64,000 nucleotides of DNA from an uncultured Prevotellaceae bacterium. Its GTDB lineage: Bacteria > Bacteroidota > Bacteroidia > Bacteroidales > Bacteroidaceae. Positions within the stretch are counted from its first letter, which is position 1, and every line of letters begins with the position of its first letter. Below are positions 53,757 through 61,630 of this stretch, one piece after another. Made by a program: the position numbers and the translations under genes. Location of the stretch: the NCBI GenBank assembly GCA_900318685.1, contig ONLL01000007.1:98061-162060 (forward strand), written 5' to 3'. Under the pieces are notes generated by a model. The model did not search any database and was not told where the DNA came from. It saw only the letters and a program-made list of their open reading frames with translations.

Positions 53757-54935
53757 TTACTGAAAGAAGTAGTACCAGTAAGTGTGGCCGAAATCCTCTT
53801 GCGAGCGAATCAGGCGCTCCGACTTTTGCGAATAGATGGAGTCGTAGTGCATGAACTCATGCCATCGCTCGAGCATGAGCGTGTCGCTATATATAAATAA
53901 TGTGTCTACCTTCTGCTGATAGAGTATGAGCGCCTCGCGATAGTGGCAGGGCAGCGAGTCGGCCTGCACCGTGTAGTAGTGGGGCAGGGCAGTGGTGAAG
54001 GCGCTGAGATTACGGTCGATGAGATGGCCCATGAGGCGATAGTCCATGAAGGCCGTGGTGGCCAGGGTGTCTTGCTCGAGTGAGTCGAGGTAGAGGCTGA
54101 CGGTGAGTGGCTGCTTCCGATGCAGGGAGTCCGCTCGGTCGATGATGGCCTGAGGCCTGACGCCAAAGTGATTCCATACGATGGAGTCGTCGAGCAGTTG
54201 CAGATGGCTCTTGCTGCCTGACAGGGGCAGCATGTCGGCACTGGTGCCTTTGATGGCATAGTGGAAGAGGCGTTCGGGCAGCTGTCCTTGCTCTGAGAGT
54301 GCGAGGATGCGCAGCATGGTCAGGCTCTCGTCGGTCTCCAGCGATCGTGCTCCCACGTGCAGCACCTCTTCAATGTCGCCCTGCCGCAACGCCACCTCGG
54401 CATGTGCCTTGAAATGGTCGACGGCATTGGTGTTGCTCACTGCCGCCACGCCTGTCATCATGGCAGCCATCTGCAGGAGGTTGACCCACATCTGGCGAGA
54501 GAACAGTCCTGACGACCGTTGGCTGAGGGTGATGGTCTGCAGCCGTCGTGCCGCCCATACCCCTGCGCCCCAGGCGACGAGCAGGATAGGTCCTACCCAG
54601 GGCCATGCTCCCCAGCTGAAGGGATGGCTGATGCTCGACATGAAGGCCAGCAGCAGCATCGACGGCAGATAGGTCAGGGCATGGGCATGCTGGTGGAGCC
54701 TTGTCAGCGCATAGATGAGCAGCTGGAGCAGGAAGAGCACTGCCGTGGTGATGACGGCGCCTACTGTACGGTCGTAGTGCGTCTTGCCGCCGCTGAGCCC
54801 ATGCTGGGTTACGGCTAGTATGTCGGCCTGAAACCAGAAGAGCCACGCGAAGGTGAACGTCAAGAACAGGATGGCACACACCACTCGTGTGGTGATGGTG
54901 CCATCCATGTACTGAGCCTTGTTCCTTCGCCTCAT
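53757..54935 (-). CDS. Multi-pass inner-membrane protein (DUF6057-like)
   Basis: 392 residues. The first 170 residues contain four or five hydrophobic segments: ICAILFLTFTFAWLFWF-type at about 18-36, then about 58-78, 88-104, 112-128 and 148-166. The remaining 225 residues are soluble with TPR-like helical character (EVALRQGDIEEVLHVGARSL). I associate the pattern QADILAVTQHGLSGGKTHYDRTVG with an uncharacterised Prevotella/Bacteroides family (DUF6057), without certainty. It follows glgB on the same strand with only 3 bp between the genes, so the two are probably co-transcribed. Function unknown. Confidence 0.78.
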   Translation of the reverse strand: MRRRNKAQYMDGTITTRVVCAILFLTFTFAWLFWFQADILAVTQHGLSGGKTHYDRTVGAVITTAVLFLLQLLIYALTRLHQHAHALTYLPSMLLLAFMSSISHPFSWGAWPWVGPILLVAWGAGVWAARRLQTITLSQRSSGLFSRQMWVNLLQMAAMMTGVAAVSNTNAVDHFKAHAEVALRQGDIEEVLHVGARSLETDESLTMLRILALSEQGQLPERLFHYAIKGTSADMLPLSGSKSHLQLLDDSIVWNHFGVRPQAIIDRADSLHRKQPLTVSLYLDSLEQDTLATTAFMDYRLMGHLIDRNLSAFTTALPHYYTVQADSLPCHYREALILYQQKVDTLFIYSDTLMLERWHEFMHYDSIYSQKSERLIRSQEDFGHTYWYYFFQ

Positions 54936-54938
54936 GCC

Positions 54939-57017
54939 TTAGTTCTTCTTCAGCACCACGGCTGAGCGGGCAGGGATGTAGAGTTTGAGCCACTCCTTGT
55001 GATCCTTCACATAGAGTGGGTCGTAGTTGGTGAAGTGTGTCACTGAGTCATCAGCGAATCCGAATCCTCCGAAGTCCTTCGAGTCCGTGTTGAGCACCAC
55101 GTCGTAGGATCCTGTGGGCACGAGGAATCCGTAGTCGGTGAACGACTGCGTGGGCGAGAAGTTGAACACGAAGAGCAGGTCGCCACGCATGAATGCCAGC
55201 ACCTGGTCGCCGTCGTTGTGCCATATCTCCACCACGGGCTTGTTCTGGAAGTTGCGCACTGACTTGATGACCTTCAGCATCTCACGGTCGAAGTCGCCCA
55301 GCCAGTGGTAGCACAGGTCCTTGTTGTCGACGAGGTTCCACTGACGTCGAGCGTACTTGTAGCTCCATCCGTTGCCCTCACGTGGGAAGTCGATCCACTC
55401 CGGATGTCCGAACTCATTGCCCATGAAGTTGAGGTATCCGCCGTTGATGGCGGCACAGGTGACGAGGCGTATCATCTTGTGCAGGGCGATGCCACGCTCT
55501 GCCACGCCGTTGATGTCCTTCTTGGCGAAGTGCCAGTACATGTCAGCATCGATCAGTCGGAAGATGATGGTCTTGTCACCCACCAGCGCCTGGTCGTGGC
55601 TCTCGCAGTAGGAGATGGTCTTCTCGTCGGGCCGGCGATTCTTCACCTCCCAGAAGATGCTGCTGGGCTTCCAGTTCTCGTCGCTCTGTTCCTTGATGGT
55701 CTTGATCCAGTAGTCGGGTATGTTCATGGCCATGCGATAGTCGAAGCCGAATCCTCCGTCCTCGAACTTGGCGGCCAGTCCTGGCATGCCGCTCACCTCC
55801 TCGGCGATGGTGATGGCATCGGGGTTCTCCTCGTGTATCAGCAGGTTGGCCAGTGTGAGGTAGCAGATGGCATTGTCGTCCTCATGTCCGTTGAAGTAGT
55901 CGCCATAGCCGCCGAAGGCCTCGCCCAGGCCGTGGCTGTAGTAGAGCATCGAGGTGACGCCGTCGAAGCGGAATCCGTCGAAGTGGAACTCGCCGAGCCA
56001 GTAGCGGCAGTTGGAGAGCAGGAAGTGGAGCACCTCGTCCTTGCCATAGTCGAAGCAGAGCGAGTCCCATGCGGGATGCTCATGGCGCTCGCCAGGATAG
56101 AAGAACTGGTTGGGGTCGCCGGCAAGGTTGCCCAGTCCCTCCACCTCGTTCTTCACGGCGTGCGAGTGCACGATGTCCATGATGACCGCGATGCCCAGCT
56201 TGTGAGCCTCGTCGATGAGGGCCTTCAGCTCCTCAGGCGTTCCGAAGCGGCTGCTGGGAGCGAAGAAGCTGGAGACGTGGTATCCGAAGCTGCCGTAGTA
56301 GGGGTGCTCCTGGATGGCCATGACCTGTATGGCGTTGTATCCGTCCTTGGCCACTCGTGGCAGGATGTTGTCCTTGAACTCAGTGTATGTGCCCACCTTC
56401 TCGGCGTCCTGGCTCATACCCACATGGCACTCGTAGATGAGCAACGGATTCTTCTTGGGCTTGAAGCCGGCCTTCTTCCATACGTAGGGCACGACAGGGT
56501 TCCACACCTGTGCCGAGAAGATCTTCGTCTGGTCGTCCTGCACCACACGGCGGCACCAGGCAGGTATGCGCTCTCCCTCGCCGCCGTTCCATTTCACCTT
56601 CATCTTATAGAGCTGTCCGTGCTTGAGGTCTTTCTCGCGCAGCTTCAGCTCCCAGTTGCCAGTGCCCTGTATGCGCTTGCAGCGATAGTGCTCGTCCTCT
56701 TTCCAGTCGTTGAAGTCGCCAATGAGGTAGATGTCAGTGGCGTTGGGGGCCCACTCACGGAACACCCATCCACGTGCCAGCTTGTGCAGTCCGAAGTAGA
56801 AATGACCCGATGCGAAGTCGGTGAGCTTCTGCTTGCCGTTCTTCGTCAGCTGGTTCAGCTTCCACAGGGCGTGGTCGTGACGTCCTCGGATGGCATCCTC
56901 GAAGGGCTCCAGCCAGGAGTCGTTCTGCACTAGGCCAATGTGGGGATTCTGGATCTGTGGTTTGGCTTTTGAGGTCTTTTTGCTCTCCTCTTTTGTTGTG
57001 GTTTTCTTAGTTGCCAT
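54939..57017 (-). CDS. glgB: 1,4-alpha-glucan (glycogen) branching enzyme, GH13
   Basis: 692 residues, of the eukaryote-like branching-enzyme type with N-terminal CBM48 (FREWAPNATDIYLIGDFNDW) preceded by a Lys/Thr-rich tail (MATKKTTTKEESKK). The GH13 motifs are DIVHSH (about 281-286), GFRFDGVTSM with nucleophile Asp352, IAEEVSG with acid/base Glu406, and ESHDQA with Asp475. It cuts alpha-1,4-glucan and reattaches the piece by an alpha-1,6 bond to make branched storage glycogen in the cytoplasm. It lies between a YhcH-type gene (6 bp upstream) and a membrane protein gene, all on the minus strand, so it is probably part of a short operon. Confidence 0.95.
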   Translation of the reverse strand: MATKKTTTKEESKKTSKAKPQIQNPHIGLVQNDSWLEPFEDAIRGRHDHALWKLNQLTKNGKQKLTDFASGHFYFGLHKLARGWVFREWAPNATDIYLIGDFNDWKEDEHYRCKRIQGTGNWELKLREKDLKHGQLYKMKVKWNGGEGERIPAWCRRVVQDDQTKIFSAQVWNPVVPYVWKKAGFKPKKNPLLIYECHVGMSQDAEKVGTYTEFKDNILPRVAKDGYNAIQVMAIQEHPYYGSFGYHVSSFFAPSSRFGTPEELKALIDEAHKLGIAVIMDIVHSHAVKNEVEGLGNLAGDPNQFFYPGERHEHPAWDSLCFDYGKDEVLHFLLSNCRYWLGEFHFDGFRFDGVTSMLYYSHGLGEAFGGYGDYFNGHEDDNAICYLTLANLLIHEENPDAITIAEEVSGMPGLAAKFEDGGFGFDYRMAMNIPDYWIKTIKEQSDENWKPSSIFWEVKNRRPDEKTISYCESHDQALVGDKTIIFRLIDADMYWHFAKKDINGVAERGIALHKMIRLVTCAAINGGYLNFMGNEFGHPEWIDFPREGNGWSYKYARRQWNLVDNKDLCYHWLGDFDREMLKVIKSVRNFQNKPVVEIWHNDGDQVLAFMRGDLLFVFNFSPTQSFTDYGFLVPTGSYDVVLNTDSKDFGGFGFADDSVTHFTNYDPLYVKDHKEWLKLYIPARSAVVLKKN

Positions 57018-57023
57018 AGTCTT

Positions 57024-57470
57024 TTATGCTTTCACTTTAAAAATAGCTTTCTTGATTTCAGGTGCCATCGAGATGCAGGGGGCATGGCCGTCCTGTGGGA
57101 AGAAGATGGCGAACATGCCAGGCTGGCAGTCGATGAAGCTCTCGGCCATCAGGTCGGGATATTTCGTGATGTCCTTCTCGGCATTGTATTCCTCGTCGGG
57201 CAGTCGGCAGAGTGGGGTGTAGCCGTAGGTCTCTGCATTGTCGATGGGGATCTGTATGTCGATCATGTTCCTGTGAGTCTCCAGGACGGCAGCGTCAGGC
57301 GTGCGTCCCTTGGCGATAGCGATGTTGACGAAGAGGTCGCTGCCCTTGATGGTGTGCTTGCCGGCCTCCATGCTGCTGAGGTCGTGCTCCTTGATAAATG
57401 CCACTACGTCCTTGAAGAGTGGGTTCACTGCCTCATACTTTGCGAGGTTGTCGATGGTGTCGATGATCAT
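57024..57470 (-). CDS. YhcH/YjgK/YiaL family protein
   Basis: 148 residues with the family's cupin-type double-stranded helix. Patterns seen are THRNMIDIQIPI, YGYTPLCRLPD, IDCQPGMFAIFFPQDGHAPC and IKKAIFKVK; the His-x-x-x-x-x-Gln and PQDGHAP residues match the metal site expected in this family. Members are associated with sugar-acid or sialic-acid catabolism in other bacteria, with an uncertain reaction. Upstream is the A/T-rich spacer 57478-57512 and downstream glgB, so it probably heads that operon. Its direct role in glycogen metabolism is unknown. Confidence 0.88.
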   Translation of the reverse strand: MIIDTIDNLAKYEAVNPLFKDVVAFIKEHDLSSMEAGKHTIKGSDLFVNIAIAKGRTPDAAVLETHRNMIDIQIPIDNAETYGYTPLCRLPDEEYNAEKDITKYPDLMAESFIDCQPGMFAIFFPQDGHAPCISMAPEIKKAIFKVKA

Positions 57471-57477
57471 GGGGTAA

Positions 57478-57512
57478 TTTTACTATTTTACAATTTTACA
57501 ATTTTACAATTG
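57478..57512. repeat. acaatttt spacer repeat
   Basis: ttttactattttacaa continues as caattttacaattttacaatt. Similar words flank the four-helix-bundle gene (51067-51105). Confidence 0.7.
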
Positions 57513-57529
57513 CACCTGGGGAGCCAACT

Positions 57530-58648
57530 TCACTGCACCCTTCTCATGCCCTGCACATACGAGCCCTGGGCAGTGATGTTGCCGTTGCGGTCCTTCTCTA
57601 CGAAGCTGCCGTCGCGCTTGCCGTTGGCATAGTTGCCCTCGAATCGCACGCCGTCCTTGGTCTCCTCGATGGCAGGGCCGTTGCGCAGTCCGCCCTTGAA
57701 GGTGGCCTTGAACTTCGATCCGTCCGACATGTGGCCTATGCACTCGCCGTCAGGCTGTCCATCGCGGAAGCTGCCCTCCACCACGTCGCCCATCTTCGTG
57801 GTGAGCTTGCCCTTGCCGTTGGGCTTGTCGTCTTTCCACTGCCCCTGGTAGGTGTTGCCCGTAGCCCAGACTATGGTTCCCTGTCCGTTCTTGTCGCCGT
57901 TCTGGAACTGCCCAGTGTACTGGTCGCCGTTGGCATATTTGATGATGCCGCTGCCCGTGCGCGCACCTCTCACGTAGTCGCCTTCGTAGATGTCGCCGTT
58001 CTGGAAGCGGTAGATGCCCTTGCCGTCCTGCAGGTCGTCGCGCCACTGTCCCACATAGAGGTCGCCGCTGGCGTATTTGTAGGTTCCCTTACCGTTGCGC
58101 TTGTTGTTGGCCCACTCGCCTTCGTAGGTCGAGCCGTCGCTCCAGTAGAAGAATCCCTGTCCGCACTTCTGGTCGTCCTTCCACTCGCCGTCGTAGTATG
58201 CGCCTCCGGCGAAGGTGTACTTACCCTTGCCATGACGCTTGTCCTGATACCAGCTGCCGTCGTAGATGTCGCCGTTGAAGTAGTGCATCACGCCGTGCCC
58301 GTGCTGATAGTCGCTATACCATAGGCCCTCGTAGCGGTTGTTGTCCAGAAACCAGTAGGTGCCCTGCCCGTGCTGATGGTCGTCCAGCCACTGGCCCTCA
58401 TAGCGCTCGCCGTCGGCAAAGACGTAGGTGCCGTTGCCCTGCCGCTTGCCTTTCACGTAGTCGCCCTCATACCAGTTGCCGTTCTTCCACGTGGTCTTAC
58501 CTTTTCCGTTGGGTAGTCCCTTTGCCATCTCCCCGTTGTATTCGCCGCCGTCACGGGTGGTGCATGAGCCCAGCGTGATGCTCTGCGCGCTTGCCAAAGT
58601 AGGCATGAGGAAGAGACTAAAGTATATAAATATGTGTCGAAGCTTCAT
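57530..58648 (-). CDS. Secreted MORN-repeat protein
   Basis: 372 residues from the ATG at 58648, which begins the signal peptide MKLRHIFIYFSLFLMP... cleaved near LASAQ; a TTG at 58672 would extend into the promoter. The mature part has about 13 MORN repeats of 23 residues with the pattern 'YxGxWxxxxxxGxGxxxxxxGxx', for example YEGDYVKGKRQGNGTY and YEGEWANNKRNGKGTY, followed by weaker repeats. MORN arrays form extended beta sheets; in bacteria they are of unknown function, often at the envelope. It has its own promoter at 58670-58700. The region between this gene and kdsB is divergent. Confidence 0.92.
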   Translation of the reverse strand: MKLRHIFIYFSLFLMPTLASAQSITLGSCTTRDGGEYNGEMAKGLPNGKGKTTWKNGNWYEGDYVKGKRQGNGTYVFADGERYEGQWLDDHQHGQGTYWFLDNNRYEGLWYSDYQHGHGVMHYFNGDIYDGSWYQDKRHGKGKYTFAGGAYYDGEWKDDQKCGQGFFYWSDGSTYEGEWANNKRNGKGTYKYASGDLYVGQWRDDLQDGKGIYRFQNGDIYEGDYVRGARTGSGIIKYANGDQYTGQFQNGDKNGQGTIVWATGNTYQGQWKDDKPNGKGKLTTKMGDVVEGSFRDGQPDGECIGHMSDGSKFKATFKGGLRNGPAIEETKDGVRFEGNYANGKRDGSFVEKDRNGNITAQGSYVQGMRRVQ

Positions 58649-58669
58649 AGATAATCCTGTTTTGAACTC

Positions 58670-58700
58670 CAAAAGTACGAAAAAAAGCGCACGTGGGCAA
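58670..58700 (-). promoter_or_regulatory. Minus-strand Bacteroidota promoter for the MORN gene
   Basis: On the minus strand: TTG (58700-58698), a 20-bp spacer, then TACTTTTG (58677-58670), 22 bp before the ATG. Confidence 0.78.
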
Positions 58701-58783
58701 GGATTTTAAGATTTAGCCCCAAAGAATTAAGAATTATTTGGATTCTGGGGACTCATCATTTCGTTCTTTTCAGAAAAGTTTTG

Positions 58784-58791
58784 TAACTTTG
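58784..58791 (+). promoter_or_regulatory. -7 box for kdsB
   Basis: TAACTTTG, 18 bp before ATG 58809 and 27 bp before ATG 58818. A weak TTTCG replaces the -33 box at 58759-58763. Together with 58670-58700 this is a divergent promoter region. Confidence 0.7.
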
Positions 58792-58817
58792 CATGCTGAA
58801 ACATAACAATGATCGAC

Positions 58818-59558
58818 ATGAAGTTTATAGGTATCATTCCTGCGCGCTATGCCTCGACGCGCTTCCCTGGCAAGCCCCTGGCCATGCTGGGCGGAAAGAC
58901 GGTTATCCAGCGAGTATATGAACAGGTGTGTGGCGCCCTCGACGAGGCTTATGTCGCCACCGACGACGAGCGCATCTTTGCCGCCGTCGAGGCTTTCGGA
59001 GGCCGGGCCGTGATGACGCGCTCCGACCATCAGAGCGGCACCGACCGCATCGAGGAGGCTGCCCAGAAGATAGGCACCACGGCCGACGTGATCATCAACG
59101 TGCAGGGCGACGAGCCCTTCGTCCAGCGCTCACAGCTGGAGACGCTGATGCATCTCTTCGACGATCCTCAGACGCAGATAGGCACCATCGGCAAGCCCTT
59201 CGAGACGATGCAGGCCGTGGAGAACCCCAACTCGCCGAAGATCGTCTGCGACGTGCGTGGCTATGCGCTCTACTTCAGCCGCAGCGTCATCCCCTACGTG
59301 CGCGACAAGTCCCAGCCCCTCAGTCCCCAGTCCTTCCTCAAGCACCTGGGCCTCTATGCCTATCGTCGTGAGGTGCTCCACCAGATAACGCAGCTGCCCC
59401 AGAGTCCGCTGGAGCTGGCCGAACGACTGGAGCAGCTGCGATGGTTGCAGAACGGCTATCGCATCAAGGTAGGCCTGACCGACGTCGAGACCGTGGGCAT
59501 CGACACGCCCGACGACCTCCAGCGGGCCGAAGCCTTCCTCCGTGGCTTAGACGAATGA
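58818..59558 (+). CDS. kdsB: 3-deoxy-manno-octulosonate cytidylyltransferase (CMP-Kdo synthetase)
   Basis: 246 residues from ATG 58818 (MKFIGIIPARYASTRFPGKP), the usual family start; ATG 58809 would add three residues. The nucleotide-binding N-terminus, the VATDDERI segment, MTRSDHQSGTDRIEEA, NVQGDEPF (metal-binding Asp) and YFSRSVIPYVRD are the family signatures. It activates Kdo with CTP for transfer onto lipid A in the cytoplasm, so the organism makes Kdo-containing lipopolysaccharide. It is a single gene between convergent and divergent neighbours; the 3' end is 27 bp from the J-domain gene end on the other strand. Confidence 0.96.
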   Translation: MKFIGIIPARYASTRFPGKPLAMLGGKTVIQRVYEQVCGALDEAYVATDDERIFAAVEAFGGRAVMTRSDHQSGTDRIEEAAQKIGTTADVIINVQGDEPFVQRSQLETLMHLFDDPQTQIGTIGKPFETMQAVENPNSPKIVCDVRGYALYFSRSVIPYVRDKSQPLSPQSFLKHLGLYAYRREVLHQITQLPQSPLELAERLEQLRWLQNGYRIKVGLTDVETVGIDTPDDLQRAEAFLRGLDE

Positions 59559-59585
59559 ACGTCTTAAATCGTCCACCCGTCTAAA

Positions 59586-60242
59586 TTACGCGGACTGCAT
59601 TTGGCGGAGCAGGTCCTTCTGCCGTTCTGTCAGATGAGTTGGCAGAGTGACATTATATGTCAGTATGAGGTCGGCGCCACCCTGACCCTTGCCACGCAGA
59701 CGTACCTTCGTCCCAGGCTGCGTGCCGGGCTTCACCTTCAGGCGCAGCTTCTGGCCGTCGCTCAGGCCTACCATCACCTCGCCGCCCAGCAGGGCCGTGT
59801 ACATGTCGATGCTCATCGAGGCCTGCGACTCCACCTTCTGCGCCTGCTGTCGGCCGAAGCCGCCGAAATTGCTGCTGAAGCCTGCAGCGCCGCCTCCGAA
59901 CAGGTTCTCGAAGAACGAGCTGAAGCCGCCGCCGCCCTTGAAGCTGCTGAAGTCGAAGCCGTCGAAGGGCGAGCCGCCGTCACCACCACCGCTGAAGCCA
60001 CCCTGGAACTGCTCGGCCTCGCGCCATTTCTCGCCATACTGGTCGTACTTCTTGCGCTTCTCAGGGTCGCCGATCACGTCGTAGGCCTCGTTCAGCGCCT
60101 GGAACTTGGCCTTCGCCTTGGGGTCGTCAGGGTGCAGGTCGGGGTGAAACTGCTTAGCACGTTTCAGGTATGCCTTTTTCACGTCTTTCTGGGGAATGTC
60201 CTTCGCCACGCCCAGAATCTTGTAGTAGTCGATAAATGCCAT
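59586..60242 (-). CDS. Short J-domain (DnaJ/CbpA-like) co-chaperone
   Basis: 218 residues, much shorter than CbpA or DnaJ (about 300-380). Residues 1-70 are a full J domain with the HPD motif ([10 protein letters not shown]) and YDQYGEKW. Residues about 75-135 form a Gly/Phe-rich region with many FGG/FSS words. The remainder resembles one C-terminal substrate-binding beta domain ([21 protein letters not shown]). There are no Cys-rich zinc repeats, and the second C-terminal domain and dimer motif seem absent. It should stimulate DnaK ATPase. The short length, also seen in related Bacteroidota proteins as far as I know, is worth noting and does not look like a frameshift. Confidence 0.9.
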   Translation of the reverse strand: MAFIDYYKILGVAKDIPQKDVKKAYLKRAKQFHPDLHPDDPKAKAKFQALNEAYDVIGDPEKRKKYDQYGEKWREAEQFQGGFSGGGDGGSPFDGFDFSSFKGGGGFSSFFENLFGGGAAGFSSNFGGFGRQQAQKVESQASMSIDMYTALLGGEVMVGLSDGQKLRLKVKPGTQPGTKVRLRGKGQGGADLILTYNVTLPTHLTERQKDLLRQMQSA

Positions 60243-60335
60243 ATTATATATCTCCTTTCTTTACTTTCATTACAGCAATAATTGTGCCGAAAAGAGATTT
60301 TGGCAGTCTTTTTTCTGATTATCGGCCATGCCGAG

Positions 60336-60374
60336 GAGTTTAGGAGTCTAGGAGTTTAGACGTATGTTCGAGCC
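60336..60374. repeat. Second copy of the 8-bp-unit repeat with conserved flank
   Basis: 39 bp equal to 1991-2029 except for one base, covering aggagtct/aggagttt units and the flank gacgtatgttc followed by agcc. It lies between the J-domain gene start and the 3' end of the next minus-strand gene. Confidence 0.9.
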
Positions 60375-60421
60375 CGGAAAAGAGCCGATGTTTGTGTCTT
60401 ATTAATGTTTTTTGAATTGAT

Positions 60422-61513
60422 CTATTTCTTCTTGCCTGTCTGCAGTTTCAGCTCTTCGATGGCTTTCAGCTGCGTGGGTGCGAGGGCGGGAATGTTGTGA
60501 GCCTGCTCATACTTCTGCAGCTCTTCGAGCGGCATGTCGTTCACCCATCCTTTGTTCAGCTCCTTGGTGCGTGCCTTGAACTCGCTGTCGTCCATGTAGC
60601 TGTGTTCAGCGGTGTAGAGGTAGATGATGGTGATTCTGCGGCCTTTCGAGGTGTCGTATTCCCAGTGGCTCATATCCATCACGAGGTTGTAAGGCTGAAT
60701 ATTACCCTCATCGTCAAGGTTGAACACCTCCGAATACTGATAGTCGTAGTTCCTGTCCTCCCTGTCTTTCAGCCGTTTCGTCTCGCCGTTTGCCTTGTTG
60801 GCATACATTTGTATCTTGCTGCCATCGAGCATGGAACGATATTGTCCGTTGTCATGTTTTATCACTCCTACCGTTCCCTCCGGGTTCTTGACGAGCCATC
60901 GGTTTTCGCCGTCCGGCTCCATGCTCACTTTGTAGTAGTCCTTGAACTTCTTGCTCTTGCAGACACTTTCCTCAATCGAAATGACGGCTTGCTTTGCACC
61001 CTCTTCAGCCTTCAGCTGAAGCGTTTCGATATTCCACTTCAGGGCTTTGTTGGCAGCACCTCCTAACGTCCACACACTGCGGGTCTTGCCCTTATAGCCA
61101 TTCTTGATGTCGTGAGCCACGGGGATGATGCCGGCAGCATAGGTGCGCAGCGAGTCGTCGATATAGCTGAAGCCACGGAAGTAATACTCCATGTAGACGT
61201 ATGGCTTGGGTTTGACCACAATCTCGCCAAGGTCGTAGTCCACCTCCTCCATCACCACACGGCCGTCGGTCAGCGCGCTCACGCTCACTGTCTGAGGCTT
61301 GTAGGCCACGTGTACGAGCGACACCTTCGTGGCCCCCTTCACGTCGGCCAGCGTGCCGTTGATGTCGGTGGTGCCTATGAACACGCCGTCTTCAGTTGTC
61401 ACGCTCACCAGAGGTATGCCGTGGCCGTCGTCGTCTACTGCTTGAATCTTCTGCGCCTGAGCACTTATGGCTGTCATGATGCCGACAGCCATCATCACAA
61501 TAATCTTTCTCAT
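60422..61513 (-). CDS. Secreted CarboxypepD_reg-like beta-domain protein
   Basis: 363 residues from the ATG at 61513, which opens a signal peptide (MRKIIVMMAVGIMTAIS... cleaved near SAQAQ). Residues about 25-105 look like a CarboxypepD_reg-like domain (IPLVSVTTEDGVFIGTTDINGTL), the type that also occurs at the start of TonB receptors, followed by VVMEEVDYDLGEIVVKPK which resembles the linker before a plug. The remaining 240 residues are soluble alpha/beta without a recognised motif; there is no barrel. The C-terminus is basic (LKLQTGKKK). Periplasmic or outer-membrane-associated role inferred. Its upstream region is the heptamer array at 61554-61630. Confidence 0.8.
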   Translation of the reverse strand: MRKIIVMMAVGIMTAISAQAQKIQAVDDDGHGIPLVSVTTEDGVFIGTTDINGTLADVKGATKVSLVHVAYKPQTVSVSALTDGRVVMEEVDYDLGEIVVKPKPYVYMEYYFRGFSYIDDSLRTYAAGIIPVAHDIKNGYKGKTRSVWTLGGAANKALKWNIETLQLKAEEGAKQAVISIEESVCKSKKFKDYYKVSMEPDGENRWLVKNPEGTVGVIKHDNGQYRSMLDGSKIQMYANKANGETKRLKDREDRNYDYQYSEVFNLDDEGNIQPYNLVMDMSHWEYDTSKGRRITIIYLYTAEHSYMDDSEFKARTKELNKGWVNDMPLEELQKYEQAHNIPALAPTQLKAIEELKLQTGKKK

Positions 61514-61553
61514 TCCGTCTTTAATATTCAATTTTTAATCTTCAATTTTTAAT

Positions 61554-61630
61554 CTTCAACCTTCAACCTTCAACCTTCAACCTTCAACCTTCAACCTTCA
61601 ACCTTCAACCTTCAAACTTCAACCTTCAAT
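61554..61630. repeat. Eleven 7-bp repeats overlapping the preA stop codon
   Basis: cttcaac repeats, with one cttcaaa and a last cttcaat. The reverse complement of 61626-61628 is the TGA stop of preA, so the array forms the very end of that gene. Confidence 0.92.

Noticed and set aside
55305-56933. 542-codon + strand frame opposite glgB
   Set aside because: All GH13 catalytic motifs are on the minus strand; the + frame is a codon-bias shadow.
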